Part shown: positions 33,001 through 44,830 of the stretch, in pieces
Layout of the letters: each line of letters opens with the position of its first letter
How positions within the stretch are numbered: the first letter of the stretch is position 1
From: Wolfiporia cocos
Lineage: Eukaryota; Basidiomycota; Agaricomycetes; Polyporales; Phaeolaceae
DNA: 64,000 nucleotides
Direction: 5' to 3'
NCBI GenBank assembly: GCA_029448655.1
Contig: JACCLO010000001.1
Coordinates: 1,240,001 to 1,304,000, forward strand
Program-made: the position numbers and the translations under genes
The notes under the pieces: generated by a model
Told to the model about the DNA's origin: nothing
Databases searched by the model: none
Seen by the model: only the letters and a program-made list of their open reading frames with translations

Positions 33001-33800
33001 TTCAAGTTGTGGCATGATAGGACAAAAAGCGCAACATCAACAAGGTTCTTGTATGAAAAACGGCAAAGGGAGTCGAGTGCCCAAACTACGGTGAGGACAT
33101 CAACTCCCGCATTCGGCCAGCAGTTGGTCTCTCCAACATGCAGAACCTCTCATGTAAGCCATGCTCTCGGCGGCTCATATCTGACCATCGATCAGAGGCC
33201 GGTGCGTCCTGTGCCCATCAGCCGCTTTGACGATGAGATATCGGGAAATTGACTCTGGCCAATTGACTCTGGCAGGTATCTTCCGGTTCTGAACCGACCA
33301 TCAACCGAGATTCCGATCACACTGGCCCAATCCATATTTCCAACTCCCGTTCCTCATTGCAATGGTCCGAATCCCGACGAGCGATCTGTCGGCCCGGGGC
33401 TCGTTCGTACACATTATCGCCTTACGTGGGACGGACTATATAGAGCTTCATACATCATCATCGGCACAACCGCCTCAGTTCGTCAGAATAGCGCGGTGGG
33501 AAAAAAAAATCCATGAAACACTGCAGACGATGGGTCATTGATATTCACAACAGCCTCTCTAGCGAAGGCCGATACATTCGCCCCTATCTCGATCGTCTGC
33601 TCAACCAGAATCACACAGGTGCGGGAAGAGCAACATGGTGCACGGATGCTGATCTGCACTCGTACGTGAAACACAACGGGTCGTACGAAAAGCTCGTAAC
33701 AGCTTCTTCTGGCAACCAACAAAGTACAGGACCGGACGGCATATATGAGCTTCCACCTGCATCACATATCTCTGCAATCTCTCCGATAGTCTGAGACACT
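33001..33800 (+). repeat. 5' module P, copy 3 (main part)
   Basis: Contains 'caactcccgcattcggccagcag', 'gccatgctctcggcggctcat', 'gtgcgtcctgtgcccatcagccgctttgac' and 'atgaaacactgcagacgatgggtc', then leads directly into DUF6533 copy 2, as in the other units. Confidence 0.65.
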
Positions 33801-33813
33801 CCGTGCTGACGAG

Positions 33814-35640
33814 ATGTCTCGTCTACGAGCTTTCCTGCTGCCGAGGCGATTGAATATTTGACGCAGAAGTGAGTAAGCCTTCAGCGTTCTGTACTGCTCC
33901 CGGACGATATCCTGGATGACATTTCACGCGTCAGTCATACCGCAAACTGCTGTTTGGCTGCTACTGCTAGTAAGTCACATTTAGTCATCCATGTCGTTAC
34001 TCAACAGAGCCGCGTACAGCGCTGGCGGTTTACGAACACATCATCACTTTCGACAGCGAGGTTCTTGCTATTTGGCGATATCGTATGACAGGACCTACTA
34101 TTCTCCTTCTCTTCAATCGATATGTACTCTTGTTAACCGCTATCTACTACGCGTTTGGTACAGCCACTTGGACTTCCGATCAGGTGAGCCATTGGATGCA
34201 GCAACGATCAGGAATTTAACGATCTCGGCAGATATCAATGTTGCGTGTTTCACATCTTCATCATTATGACATGTTTTCCTCAGACATACAAATCCACTAG
34301 TTGCAAAGCACAAGTTGTATTGTCCAATGTTACATTTGTCTTATCAATAGTAATTGGTGCAGGTAGTCTTTGCAATGCGCACCAAGATGAATTGTGTGTG
34401 ATATCTTACTCACAGGGTTTTCGGCACTCCGCGTCTACGCTATCGCGGGGCGAAATTGGTATTGGTCATTGCTGGCATTATCGACGGGCCTTGTCCCCGC
34501 CGCAACCAACATTGTCTGTCCCCCTATCCCACGATCCCTGTCTCTGTACGCTAACTATCCAGATCATTTGATCCTCAGTATCAGTTCATCTCTGAATCTC
34601 ATCCCTATGTGGCATATTTGTTCGGCATACCACAATGCTTGCAAAATAGCCTTTTATCTGAAAGTGTCTTCGACAGGTAAGCAGCACATGTACGGATAGG
34701 AAGCTGAGCTGATCATTTTCAGATGTATGTCAATAAGCAAAGGGTTGAAGAAGACTACTAGTTCTGATCTCATTTTGCACAGTGATTATCGCAACGGGTA
34801 CTTGTGCCATAGTCTCAGATTTGGTTGTGGTTATTGCTACATGGATGTATGCACGCCCTTGGGCAAGATATGCGTCAAACACTCAAATCAAGACGCCCCT
34901 GATGCTTGCAATTGTCAGAGACGGTGAGACGATCGAGCACGATTCACTGAGCCTTGATATACATGACTGTTACAGGTACCGGATATTTCATGTACGCTTC
35001 CACATTCACTAAGCAGTGCCTTAGAATGATAACGCGTATCTAGAGTTCTCTTGATATTGAGTACTGCTCAAATGGTGACAGAACAACTATCCTATTCTGA
35101 GGCAGACAATGTGACTACCTTCATCTGAATCATTGGAACAATTGATCTGATGGCTATCCAGTCCTATTTGGTCTATATCACGGTGTTCCCACCCGTGTGA
35201 GTACCCTAACTGGTTGTGCAATTTGCGTACTGCTAAATCTCAACAGAATCTCACCGATTCTGATCTCGAGGTTCATATTCAATTTGCGACTACATATTGA
35301 TCATGGGAACAGCACCGGGTCCAATGACCCGTCATTTATGGCCGGAAGTATGGAATCCAGAGGAAGAATAGAATCCGGAAGCAGGTTGGTTGGACACATG
35401 GGAGCTCCTCTCGACCATAGCATCCCCAACAGCTTGCTATTAGATGATAGTGATGAACCCGACGAAGATATTGGCTGCAACGTAGAGCTTGTGAGTACCC
35501 TTACATGTTGCGCATCATGCCAGTGTGACTTTGTATCCATCCAGCCGGTAGAACAAACGCATAATGTCGAACGAGACGGAGAGGCGAGATCGGATGCCGA
35601 GAATCAGATCGGCGCCGTTACAACACCTTGAGCCTACAAG
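33814..35640 (+). pseudogene. DUF6533 membrane protein gene, copy 2
   Basis: Relative to copy 3 one base is missing right after the ATG (33814), shifting the first exon. The following exons are well kept: NCCLAATA, ALAVYEHIITFDSEVLAIWR then TILLLFNRYVLLLTAIYYAF, TYKSTSCKAQVVLSNVTFVL, and GFSALRVYAIAGRNWYWSLL followed by LALSTGLVPAATNI. Later blocks are GTCAIVSDLVVVIATWMYAR at about 34795, KTPLMLAIVRDG at about 34890 and LISRFIFNLRLHID at about 35260. All main introns have GT..AG ends. The region between 34530 and 34730 lacks a clean frame. Confidence 0.72.
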
Positions 35641-36323
35641 TTCACGGGAGACCATTATCACCTCACAGCCAGTATCCATTGCGTCTGGGAGGAAATGTTC
35701 TGCTTTCATCGAGCTTCAATCGGTAGTAGCGTTTTGTATAATTGCAGATACTCTTTCTTCAAAGTTTCTCAAGCTCACGCCGCCACTCCATTCTCCTCCA
35801 TCTAGCCTTGCCAGTGGGAAGCCATTGTATTTACTCTACTTTCACATTGCAATATCAGTCTGGAAAGCGGGGGGACCACGCGCAAAGGCATGTACTATCA
35901 AGTCCAATTCGCGCATCTGTGAAAGACCGTCTCTTCGGAGCCGCAGTTCTAAGGGAAAATGCATGATTGCATTCAACAACGAATTCGAGCGGAATACACA
36001 CTCCTGAGCACCTACCAGCCAGCATCAATGCCCCACAAACCACTCCGCTCCTCAAGTCCTCCTTCCTCTCGCTGCCCCCATTGCAGGCAACTTGCGTTTT
36101 CGGAACAGACTGCCTCCCGCTGGAGGTGCCTCCATCGCGGGCGCGGGCGAAGGCTCCTCTACCTTCACGCCGGAATACGTAGGCTGCTTCGTCTTCACAG
36201 GTTCAGCGGGCTCCTCTTACTTTGCAGGTTCAGTGTACTCCCTCTTGATTGGTGCGTCGAGCGGCACGTTCGATGATTCTTCCTTGACCTGCAGTGTTGA
36301 TTCCTGCTCCGCCTCTTCCGCCT
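35641..36323. other. unassigned spacer between DUF6533 copy 2 and the WBP4-like gene
   Basis: Part (35640-35760) matches the 3' flank of DUF6533 copy 3 near 41170-41290 ('ggaaatgttctgctttcatcgagc' versus 'ggaaactttctgctcttatcgagc'). The rest is Ser/Pro/Ala-rich in several frames, consistent with low-complexity GC-rich DNA. Confidence 0.35.
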
Positions 36324-37264
36324 TCACCTCCTGCTTCTCATCGCCCTGTCTGCCCCGCCCTCACCAGCTGCCTCGTCCGTTTGCGCCCCGCCGCCTCCAC
36401 TCTCCCTCGGCCGCCTCCATCCCCTAGCAAACCATTTCAGCCTCTCAATCGCACCCGCAGATCGCAACACTTCCGCTCCCCCTTTCCCCGCTGATACATT
36501 CACATCCAAATCAGCACTGCTCGCGCACTCTTCCTTCTCCTCCGCCTTCTCCCGCTTCTTCACTTTGATGGGGATTAGACCCGGATCATATATCTCCTCC
36601 AGCCCCACGCCGACCGTCCCCCGCTTCAGCCTGGACCGCCGCGCGTCTTCGCCGTCGTCGTCCGGCACCGCCTCCACGAGGCGCTTCTGCCCCGCCCCAG
36701 GCTTCACGTCCTCTCCCTGCTCTTCCTCTTCTGACGCAGCAGGAGGGGGCGGGGTAGGCCACGCGACAACCTCCCACGCGCCGACGACGCCCTGCGTGCG
36801 GCGGTGCTCGGCCTCAGCCTGCGCGTGCTCTGCATCGGGATCGGTGTATCCCAGCGACGCGGTGGTCAAGTAATTCGCGTACGGGTCGGACGGGCGTGAG
36901 GGGGGCCTGGCGGAGGGGCGCGCAGGAGAGGAGGAGGAATGAGAAGGAGAAGCGGCGGCGGTGGCACTGCTGCTTCCGGGCCTGACGAGTCCAGCGCCGA
37001 CGTCGCGTGCAAACACCGCGTTCGCCGCCTGTGCGTTCCTGTCAGTATCGGCACAAGCGGAGAGTAGTCAGGGGCGCGCACCTGCTCGACTCGCACCATC
37101 TCGCGGCGCTCACCCTCCTTGTAGAGCCCGCGAACGAAGCGCTCGACGTTGCCCTTGTCCCGCAGGCCGCCCTCGTGCTACCGCCGCGAGGGCACATCGT
37201 CTGCGATGTAGATGTTGCAGTACTTGCAGAAGTACCTTTGGTGCGAGGTCCAGTACTCTGACAT
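36324..37264 (-). pseudogene. WBP4-like U1-type zinc-finger splicing protein, copy 2
   Basis: From ATG 37264 the minus strand reads SEYWTSHQRYFCKYCNIYIA, then DDVPSRR*HEGGLRDKGNVE and RFVRGLYKEGERREMVRVEQ. An intron at 37029-37081 (53 nt, GT..AG) leads to AANAVFARDVGAG and an Ala/Ser/Pro-rich middle with SDPYANYLTTASLGYTD, then QGVVGAWEVVAWP, VGLEEIYDPGLIPIKVKKRE and a C-terminus ending near 36324. The single stop (TAG at 37178-37180, expected CAG or similar) falls between the finger histidines; the rest of the frame is open. It is the better-preserved of two copies and could be a recently killed gene. The true single-copy WBP4 gene is probably elsewhere. Confidence 0.72.
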
Positions 37265-37869
37265 TCTTGCAGCGCGCGAGTCGACTGTTGAGCGGTAGGT
37301 GTGCGGTGTCTGGCCATGGAAGAGTGGCGGTGGCGCCTTGTGTGGAGCAAGGCGAGCGGTAGTAAGCAGTGTGCAGTTCGCGCCTAGGCCGAACGTTTGC
37401 TTACTAAGCGGACCCTCGTAGCCCGCCGCAAACCAGTTTCCTGACCCACCCAGCCTCTCCCTAGTGTTGGATGGTGGTGTGGTCGTGCCACCGCCTCTTT
37501 TCGGCCTCTACACCGCCAACCAACGCTCGAGAAGTTCGGTCCTTCATGCATCATGGCTCAGCTCGGTCGTCTCCCTCGCGCGCGCGAAGCGCTCGAAAAT
37601 CCGACGCATCATCGCATTCCCAGCGCTTAAAAACACAGATTCGTGCACCTTCAAAATTCCGAGTTTTCGTAGCCTTAGCATCTTCGGGATTTTGCTCAAT
37701 TCCGACTGAACTCTCTCACCCCAACCCATCCTTCCTAGTTCAAAGGTTGACATATACTCGTCACTCTACACTATCCTCGTAGATCCCCACTCACACTTAG
37801 GAAGCGGGCTGTATGAGGGAGACGTGACACGAAGAGCGTGACTTAGTTACATAGCCGCCCCGATCGCAT
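37265..37869. other. unassigned 5' flank of the WBP4-like copy
   Basis: 'gcggtagtaagcagtgtgcag' (about 37355) matches spacers near 19590 and 26255. No further gene is recognised. Confidence 0.3.
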
Positions 37870-39300
37870 CTGTTGTGGCACGTACGTCAACGAGGCACAG
37901 CGCTCATTAATGCATTTCTGATGAACGACAACAAAGCGAGACAAGTACCCGAGCCACAGTGAGGACCTCAACTCCCGCATTCCGCTGGTCTCGTACCCAG
38001 ACGTGTATGACAGTGTGCCTGAATCTTACGAGAAGTTATCCATTCTTACCCTACCACCGCAGTAGATCTATAACGCATTTGAACCGAAACACCCCCCGTT
38101 CCCTATGACGCCCACTTGTCGCGGTCACATCAGCTTCGCGAAGCTGCTGAATGTCAGGTCCTTGATTAGCTGTCCGATCCTTGAGTGCCACTCTCATTTT
38201 TTCGCTACCGTAGTATCCTTCCCATATACACATACATTGATATCGTTGCTGTACATTATCTCGCCGATTGAGGAGGATAATTTCACTTCATCTTGCTCAA
38301 TCGTTCCTATATCCAACAGTACCAATATTTTCTGCATCAACTATACTCTTGCCTGTACATCCTCGCTTATATCCTCATATGTGCTCTTCAAAGAGGGTAA
38401 TGTCCTCGACATCTATCTATCTGACTCTGGCATCCTCATCACCGGAGAATAGCTGCTGTGTTTGGTGCTGCCTACGCCGTCCGGGAAGGGTGGCACACAT
38501 ATGCGCCGGATCTCAGAACTGTAGTAAGGGGGGGGGGCCTAGAGGAACATATTTTTGTCGATTATCGTACAAAAAGGATCAAGAGACGCAACACCTTCGT
38601 GCTCATGAGGCCTCAGCGAGGCATAGGAGCACTGAGCTGTCTGGGGAATCGGACAGCTACATCAAGGACCTGGCATTCGGCAACTTCGCGAAGCTGATGT
38701 GACCGTGATGATTGGGTGTCAAAGGGGACCGGGGGTGTCTCGTTTCAAATGCCCCAGACGTGATAGAGACTATGGTGATAGGGTGCGAGTCATGCACGTC
38801 TGGGTGCAATACCAGGTGCGTCCTGTGCTCAGCAGCCGCTTTGACAATGAGACATCTTGGTGTAATCGTAATCAGCGGGTGGTCGCCAGGAAGCTCCGCG
38901 TGGACTGTTGTGTGGCCCAGAGTAGGATGCCTCAAACCACCCAAGCGCCGGTGGGCGTCCGACTCTGAAAGGCAATCACCAATGTCGAACTGATGATCAA
39001 CCGAGATTGACTTCATTCGCGTTCCCTCATTGCAATTGCAAGCCCACTCCGATGAAGAATCTGTCCCTTGCTAATGCTAGAGTTGATCACGCATAGTCGC
39101 CCCAGTTCGTAAAAATCGCACGTTCGGGAGTATGTCTATGAAACGCTGCATACGATGGGTTATCGATACTCACGACAACCTCTCGAATGGAAGCCGTCCC
39201 GTTTGTCCACATAATTTGATCGCATGAGGCCATAACAACTGTTCCGGCAACCAAACAAGTACAGGACCGGACAGCATATATGAGACTCCATCTGAGTAAC
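37870..39300 (+). repeat. 5' module P, copy 4, split by a long-TIR element
   Basis: P blocks at 37870-37993 ('gtgaggacctcaactcccgcattccg') and 38807-39300 ('gtgcgtcctgtgctcagcagccgctttgac', 'atgaaacgctgcatacgatgggt') surround the insertion. DUF6533 copy 3 follows. Confidence 0.6.
37994..38806. mobile_element. long-terminal-inverted-repeat element, class uncertain
   Basis: About 170 bp at each end are inverted copies: outer 'ACCCAGACGTG', middle 'gcatttgaa' followed by 'cacccccgg', inner 'CGGTCACATCAGCTTCGCGA' then 'ggtccttgat'. The 480-bp centre carries a run of ten G (about 38528) and no recognised transposase. Arms are about 80 percent similar by eye. No clear target duplication was found; the insertion interrupts module P. 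Confidence 0.55.
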
Positions 39301-39348
39301 ATACTTCTGCAATCTCCCCGATAGTCTAAGACACTCTGTGCTGACGGG

Positions 39349-41090
39349 ATGTCCTCGACTATAAGCCTTCCTGCTGCAGAGGCTATTGAATTACTAACGA
39401 AGACGTAAGTATATTCTCAATCGGCCGTGTTGCTCGTTGATGACATCATGAATGACGTTGTGCGCGTCAGATATATTACGAACTGCTGTTACGCTGCTGT
39501 CGCCGGTAACTCACATTCAGTCACCCATTCCGTGACCTAACAGACCCGCGTATAGTTCTCGCGGTTTACGAGCATATCATCACTTTCGATCACGAGGTCC
39601 TTGCTATTTGGCAATATCGTGTCACAGGAGTTACTATTCTCCTTCTCTTCAATCGATATGCACTCTTGTTATCCGCTATCTCCAACGTGCTTGAAACATT
39701 TAACTGGACTTCCGATCAGGTGAGCCGCTAAATGCAGCAACGAGCAGGATTCTAAAGATCTCGGCAGTTGTTGCGTGGTTCACATCCTTGTTTTGATTAC
39801 AAGTTCTAATCAGACATACAAACTCCCTAGTTGCGAAGCACAGTATGTACTATATGAAGCTACATACGTCCTATCGATAGTGATTGCAGCAGGTACGCGT
39901 TGCAATGTTTACTAAGATGATTTCGCGCATATTATCTTGCTCACAGTGTTTTCGGCACTCCGTGTATATGCTATTGCGAGGCGAAATTGGTATTGGATGC
40001 TGCTGGCCTTACTGACGGGCCTTATTCCTGCCGCAAACAACATTGTGCTGTCCCTCTATCTCATGGCCCCTGTGTTTGTACGCTAACCATCCAGATCACT
40101 TAATCCTCAGTATCTGTTCATCTCTGAATCTCATCCCAGTGTGGTATATTTGTTCGGCATACCACAATGCGTGCAACCTAACCATCTCTCTAATAGCGCC
40201 TTTGACAAGTAAGTAGCACGAATACGGATAGGAAGCTGAGCTGACAATGTTTCCAGATGTACGCCAATAGACAAAGGGTTAGAGAAAGACTAATATCTTC
40301 TATCTCATTTTGCATAGTGCTCATCACAACACGCACCTTCGCCATAGTCTCGGATTTGATTGTGATTGTTGCTACATGGATATATGCACGCCCTTGGGCC
40401 AATCATGTGTCCGACACTCAAGTCATGACACCTCTGATGCTTGTGGTTGTCAGAGACGGTGAGACGATCGAGCACGATTCACTGAGCCTCCATTTACATG
40501 ACTATTTCAGGTACCGGATACTTCATGTACGCTTCCATATTCACTAAGCAGTGAAATATATTGATTGTGCGCGTATAGAGTTTTCTTAATATTGAATATT
40601 GCACAAGTGGCGATAGAACAGGGCTCCAATTCTGAGTCCAGGACTGTGATTACCTTTATCTAATTATTTGAACACCTGACCTGATGGCCGGTCCAGTTCA
40701 ATTCGGACTATATGACGGTGTTCATACCAGTGTGAGTACTGTTGCTTGCTATACATTTCGTGCACTGCTGAGATTCATTAGAATCTCGTCGATTCTCATC
40801 TCGAGGTTCATGTTCAATTTGCGCAAACACATTGATCAAGGGAATAGCGCTGGGTCCAATGTCCCGACATTTGTGGCTGGAAGTATGGGATCCAGAGAGA
40901 ACATAGAGCTTGGAAGCAGGCTGATTGGAAACATGGGAGCTCCTCTCGACCATAGGATTTCCGATAGCTTGTCATTCGATGATGGTGACGAACCCCACGA
41001 AGATGATGGCTGCAATGAGGTGCTTGTGAGTACGCTTACATGTCGCATACTATTCCTATGTGAATTTACTATCAGGCGGTAGAACAAGCG
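39349..41090 (+). pseudogene. DUF6533 membrane protein gene, copy 3 (best preserved 5' half)
   Basis: Clean exons 39349-39404, 39471-39505, 39544-39719, 39814-39892 and from 39947, all with GT..AG introns, encode MSSTISLPAAEAIELLTK, NCCYAAVA, IVLAVYEHIITFDHEVLAIW then TILLLFNRYALLLSAISNVL, TYKLPSCEAQYVLYEATYVL and VFSALRVYAIARRNWYWMLL, then LIPAANNIVLSLYLM. A TAA follows at about 40083 unless a small intron removes it. Later blocks persist: TFAIVSDLIVIVATWIYARP at about 40330, TPLMLVVVRDG, then TGYFMYASIF with a stop, and ILISRFMFNLRKHIDQ at about 40795. Most likely a pseudogene, though transcription data could show otherwise. Confidence 0.72.
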
Positions 41091-41959
41091 CACTGTTTTC
41101 TGGCCCATCAGCAAGACGGAGGGGAAGGATCGGATGCAGAGCATGTCGGCATCGCTACAACACCTTGAGCCTGCACGTACGGGATATTGAACTATATACA
41201 CCTCATAGCCAGTGTGAAGCTTTTCACTCCATCTTGAAGGAAACTTTCTGCTCTTATCGAGCATTGACTGGTAGTAGCGTTTTGTAAAACTATAGCACTT
41301 TTTTTTCCTCTCAAACCCGTGCCACCCCTCCGATCTCCTCAGATAATCTATCCATAATAGTAGGAAGCTACTGTATTTATGTAATCTAATTTGGCACTGC
41401 AAGATCAGTCTGAAAACCCCTCTAGCGCTTTCACAGGCAGTCCGCTTAGGACTTGCTGCACCAAGTACCTGGCGGGTAATATGCACATACAGCATGCATG
41501 TCGGCTACCGTCGATATATGTTGATAGACAGCAATCGAGACTGATATGCAGACTATCTTGAGCAAGTCACGGGCATGGCAGGTGCACAATGAATTAAAGG
41601 ACGTGCGTAAACATCTCGCGTCACCGACTAATCTGACAAGCTCAATAGCGTACACAATCGGGGCCCGATCATGGAGAACCAGAGCTGAGAGCAAGTACTC
41701 CTGCAGCTACGCAATGTGGCGCATCTAAGGCTTCATGCATGCTACAGTCATGGGGCTCAATTTTTGTGTATGTACGCACTGAATCCACATACTGATAAAA
41801 GTATTGCCCTTTTCATTCAACCGCAAGGAGCTTGCATTAGCAGCCTCTTCTTCGACTACGGATTCCGAGTTAGCGCAATAAGCAGGAAATAGTATCATCA
41901 TATTGTCTTTTCTTACTCTTCTCGCTGCCGCTTCATTATCGCCCTCGCCCGTCCTGCCT
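41091..41959. other. unassigned 3' flank of DUF6533 copy 3
   Basis: Shared with the copy 1 and copy 2 flanks in patches (41170-41290; 41700-41960). No separate gene is seen. Confidence 0.35.
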
Positions 41960-42175
41960 TAAAGATCCTCCCACGTAACTAGCAGCGGCACAGTGTCTTG
42001 CTTGGACACGTCGAAGTTAATCCGATAGCTCATAAGCAGCCTTGCGAGTGGTCTGCTAAATCCTGCCGCGTCGGATGGTGTGGCGACATGGATCGACATC
42101 GGATCAGGTCAAACTTCTCCGGGTCGCGAGTTGACACTGAGCTTGGCCAGAAGAACAGATCTATGAGCGAGGGAC
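41960..42175 (-). pseudogene. gene X remnant, copy 2
   Basis: Matches 24535-24725 in order: 'gtaactagcagcggca', 'gtcttgcttggaca', 'tctgctaaatcctgccgc', 'gtgtggcgac.tggatcgac', 'gttgacactgagcttggcc'. It is cut by the tRNA-like foldback that begins at 42176. Confidence 0.4.
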
Positions 42176-42880
42176 TTCAGTCAATTATCTTAATCTGCCA
42201 ATTGCCCTTCGTTTAAGAAATCGCAGTTGCGAGCTAGGTTTGCACGCAGATTAATCTGCTAGCTGCAGCAGATTAATCTACTGTGACAATAAAATGGTAC
42301 ATTCAGGATTCGAACCAAGGACCTTAGCGCAGATGAGAATAACAGCATCGCAGCATATGTTAACCAACTGAGCTACAGTGTAACTAGTGTCTGCCCCATT
42401 TTGAGCAATATATAGAGTATTTTGTAAACTTCATTTTCGCAGTTTAACATCTTCCATAACACAAATACAAATGAATCTGCCTCTAAAGACCTGTGATTCC
42501 AGTGTATTCAGCTTTCCCATGGTGAGTTGCTCCAGGTCAAGCATGGTAAATCAAGCTACCACTATCATTGATTTCTGTATGCTTGTTGGAGCAGTTAGTT
42601 GCCTTGATGATTTGCGAAAATTGTGTGTAAAATTTGCATTATATATATTTTGATTGGTCAAGGGTAACTGTTGCCACTATGGCTTAGTTGGCTAATTACG
42701 CTGCAATGCTGTTATTCTCATCTGTGCTATAAGGTCCTTGGTTCGAATCCTGGATGTACCATTTTATTGTCACAGTAGATTAATCTGCCGCAGCTAGCAG
42801 ATCAATCTGCGTGCAAACCTAGCTCGCAACTGCGATTTCTTAAGCGAAGGGCAGTTGGCAGATTAAGATAATTGACTGAA
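42176..42880. mobile_element. head-to-head foldback of two tRNA-like (SINE-like) units
   Basis: Left arm 42176-42380 and right arm 42675-42880 are inverted copies (about 90 percent by eye) with a 294-bp spacer. Each arm has a tRNA-like start (TAGCTCAGTTGG on the minus strand in the left arm, TGGCTTAGTTGG at about 42680 in the right) and a perfect B box GGTTCGAATCC (minus 42306-42316; plus 42740-42750), followed by 'tgtaccattttattgtc' and a ~110-bp body rich in 'gattaatctgc'. Acceptor and T-stem pairing are poor, so these are not functional tRNA genes. The spacer has no recognised gene. Confidence 0.65.
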
Positions 42881-43109
42881 ACTCTACTATGAGCAGTCAG
42901 AGTCCTTGTCACAGGCTCGCATGTGGTAGTGGGTGAAATCATAGAAGTACTATGGCACCAACACAGAACCACCGGCACATATGACCTGCTTCTCAGGATG
43001 ATACATCTGTTTGTTTCGACATGCTCGACGCGCGATGGTGCGATCACAGTTGCGCATGCGGCGTCCGTCGGAGTCAGTAGCGCGTAGATATGGATAAGGT
43101 AGGGCACGT

Positions 43110-43691
43110 TGGGAGTCTTTTTGATGAGTGACAGCAAAGTGAGTCAAGTACCCGAGCCACAGTGAGAACCTCAACTCCCGCGTCCCGATGTTGAACTGAT
43201 GATCAACCGAGATTATGGTCATACTGGCCCAATCTACATTTCTGACTTCGTACCCGCTCCCTCATAATCCTATTCCGATGCATAATCTCTCATCTGAGGC
43301 CAATACGTGAAGCTCTCCGCCTTATGCGAAATGGCTCCTATGAAACTTCATAAACTATCATTTCCCTTGCTAATGTTAGGGCCGATCACGCATAGTCGCC
43401 TCAGTTAGTAATAATCGCACATCCGAAAGTATATCTATGAAACACTGATGGTTAATCAATTACTAACGACAGCCTCTCTAGTCGGAAGGATGATCCGTTC
43501 GTCCACATCTCGGACGACACACAGCTTCGTGCAGAGCCACATGGCGGATGGATGCCAATCCACGCTCACACGTCAAACAGAATCTCGATCATATGAGGCC
43601 GTAACAACTGCTCTGGCAACTAACAAAGTACAGGACAGGATGGCATAAAAGAGCTCCCACCCGTGTCACATATTTCTGCAATCTCTCTGAT
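43110..43691 (+). repeat. 5' module P, copy 5
   Basis: 'gtgagtcaagtacccgagccacagtgag', 'caactcccgcgtcccg', 'gatgatcaaccgag', 'atgaaacactgatgg' and 'acatatttctgcaatctctctgat' match the other modules. It runs into DUF6533 copy 4, with a Gy2 LTR inserted in the last bases of the 5' flank. Confidence 0.6.
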
Positions 43692-44234
43692 TGTTACGGA
43701 TCGAATATCCGTTCTACACAAAGTAACCAAGTCGAGTTACTTAGCGTATCGAGTAGCGTACTACTCGTCAGACTCCTTTAGAGTTAGAGCGTCGATATAC
43801 AAGCTGCAGGCTTAATTGCTCAAGCCCTTGAGAACGAGTATATGATCCTTGTAATTCAACAAGGTCGAGCTGAGGGACTCGACCGGTATTTACATCAGGT
43901 TATATACTACGGTTCGCTAATCGGGGTCATAGTGTCTTTGGTACTGCTACTATTAAGTCCGTTGTGCTAACGATATAGGTAATAAAGGGGAAGCGTTGCG
44001 GTTGAGCGCAACAAGGGATGAAACATAGAACTACTGTGGTTATACACAGAATATCAGCTAGAACGCGATGCAAACACGGAGAGTGGGCATAGGGTTGTTA
44101 TACATGAAACAGGGCCTTCGGTTGAATGGAGGCCCCTAGGAATCGAGCGCTGGGTGCAGCGGTTGAACGCTAAGTCCTTACACACAGTGAGGCGTCAACG
44201 GGGATATTCGAGTGTACCTGGTAGAATCGTAACA
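43692..44234 (-). repeat. Gy2 solo LTR, antisense
   Basis: TGTTACGGATCG...GAATCGTAACA, 543 bp, target duplication CTGAT at 43687-43691 and 44235-44239, just upstream of DUF6533 copy 4. On the minus strand TATATAA precedes AGCTCGACCTT by 35 nt. Confidence 0.92.
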
Positions 44235-44265
44235 CTGATAGTCTCAGATGCTCTGTGCTGGCAGG

Positions 44266-44830
44266 ATGTCCTCGGTTATAAGTCTTCCTACTGGAGAGGC
44301 GGCTGAGTTTCTGATGTAGACGTAAGTATCCTCTCGATGGGCCGTGCTGCTTGTTGATGACATCCTGGATGAAATCTCATGCGTCAGCTATACCGAAAAC
44401 CTCCGTTTCGCTGTTGCTGCTGGTAACTCACATTCGATCATTCATTTCATAACTTCACATATAGTGCTGGTGGTCTACGAGCACATAATCACTTTCAACC
44501 GTGATGTTCTTGCTATTTGGTGATATCATATGACAGGACCTACTATTCTTCTTCTCTTCGATCGATATGTACTCTTGTTGACCGCTATCTCCTGCGTCTT
44601 CGATACATTCACTTGGATTTCCGATCAGGTGAGTCATTGAATGCATCAACGAGCAGGATTCCAATGATCTCGGCAGATATCGATGTTGCGTGTTTCACAT
44701 CCTCACCTTGATGACATGTTTCCCTCAGACATAAGAATCCACCAGTTGCAAAGCACAATACTGTTGGGTGTTGCATACATCTTACGGTAGCAATTGCAGA
44801 CCTTGCAATGTGTACGTACCGGGATGATTT
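44266..44830 (+). pseudogene. DUF6533 membrane protein gene, copy 4, truncated by an L6 LTR
   Basis: Exon 1 from ATG 44266 reads MSSVISLPTGEAAEFLM* with TAG immediately before the donor. The core exon, VVYEHIITFNRDVLAIW then TILLLFDRYVLLLTAISCVF, and the next exon remnant are followed by the L6 LTR at 44831, which removes everything downstream. Confidence 0.7.

Noticed and set aside
39349..41090. DUF6533 copy 3 as a confidently intact gene
   Set aside because: The first exons are clean, but a TAA near 40083 and a stop after TGYFMYASIF remain unexplained without transcript data.
42675..42765. Possible functional tRNA gene with B box GGTTCGAATCC
   Set aside because: No matching 5' acceptor strand, mismatched T-stem, extended anticodon region, and an inverted partner copy; better explained as a tRNA-derived repeat.
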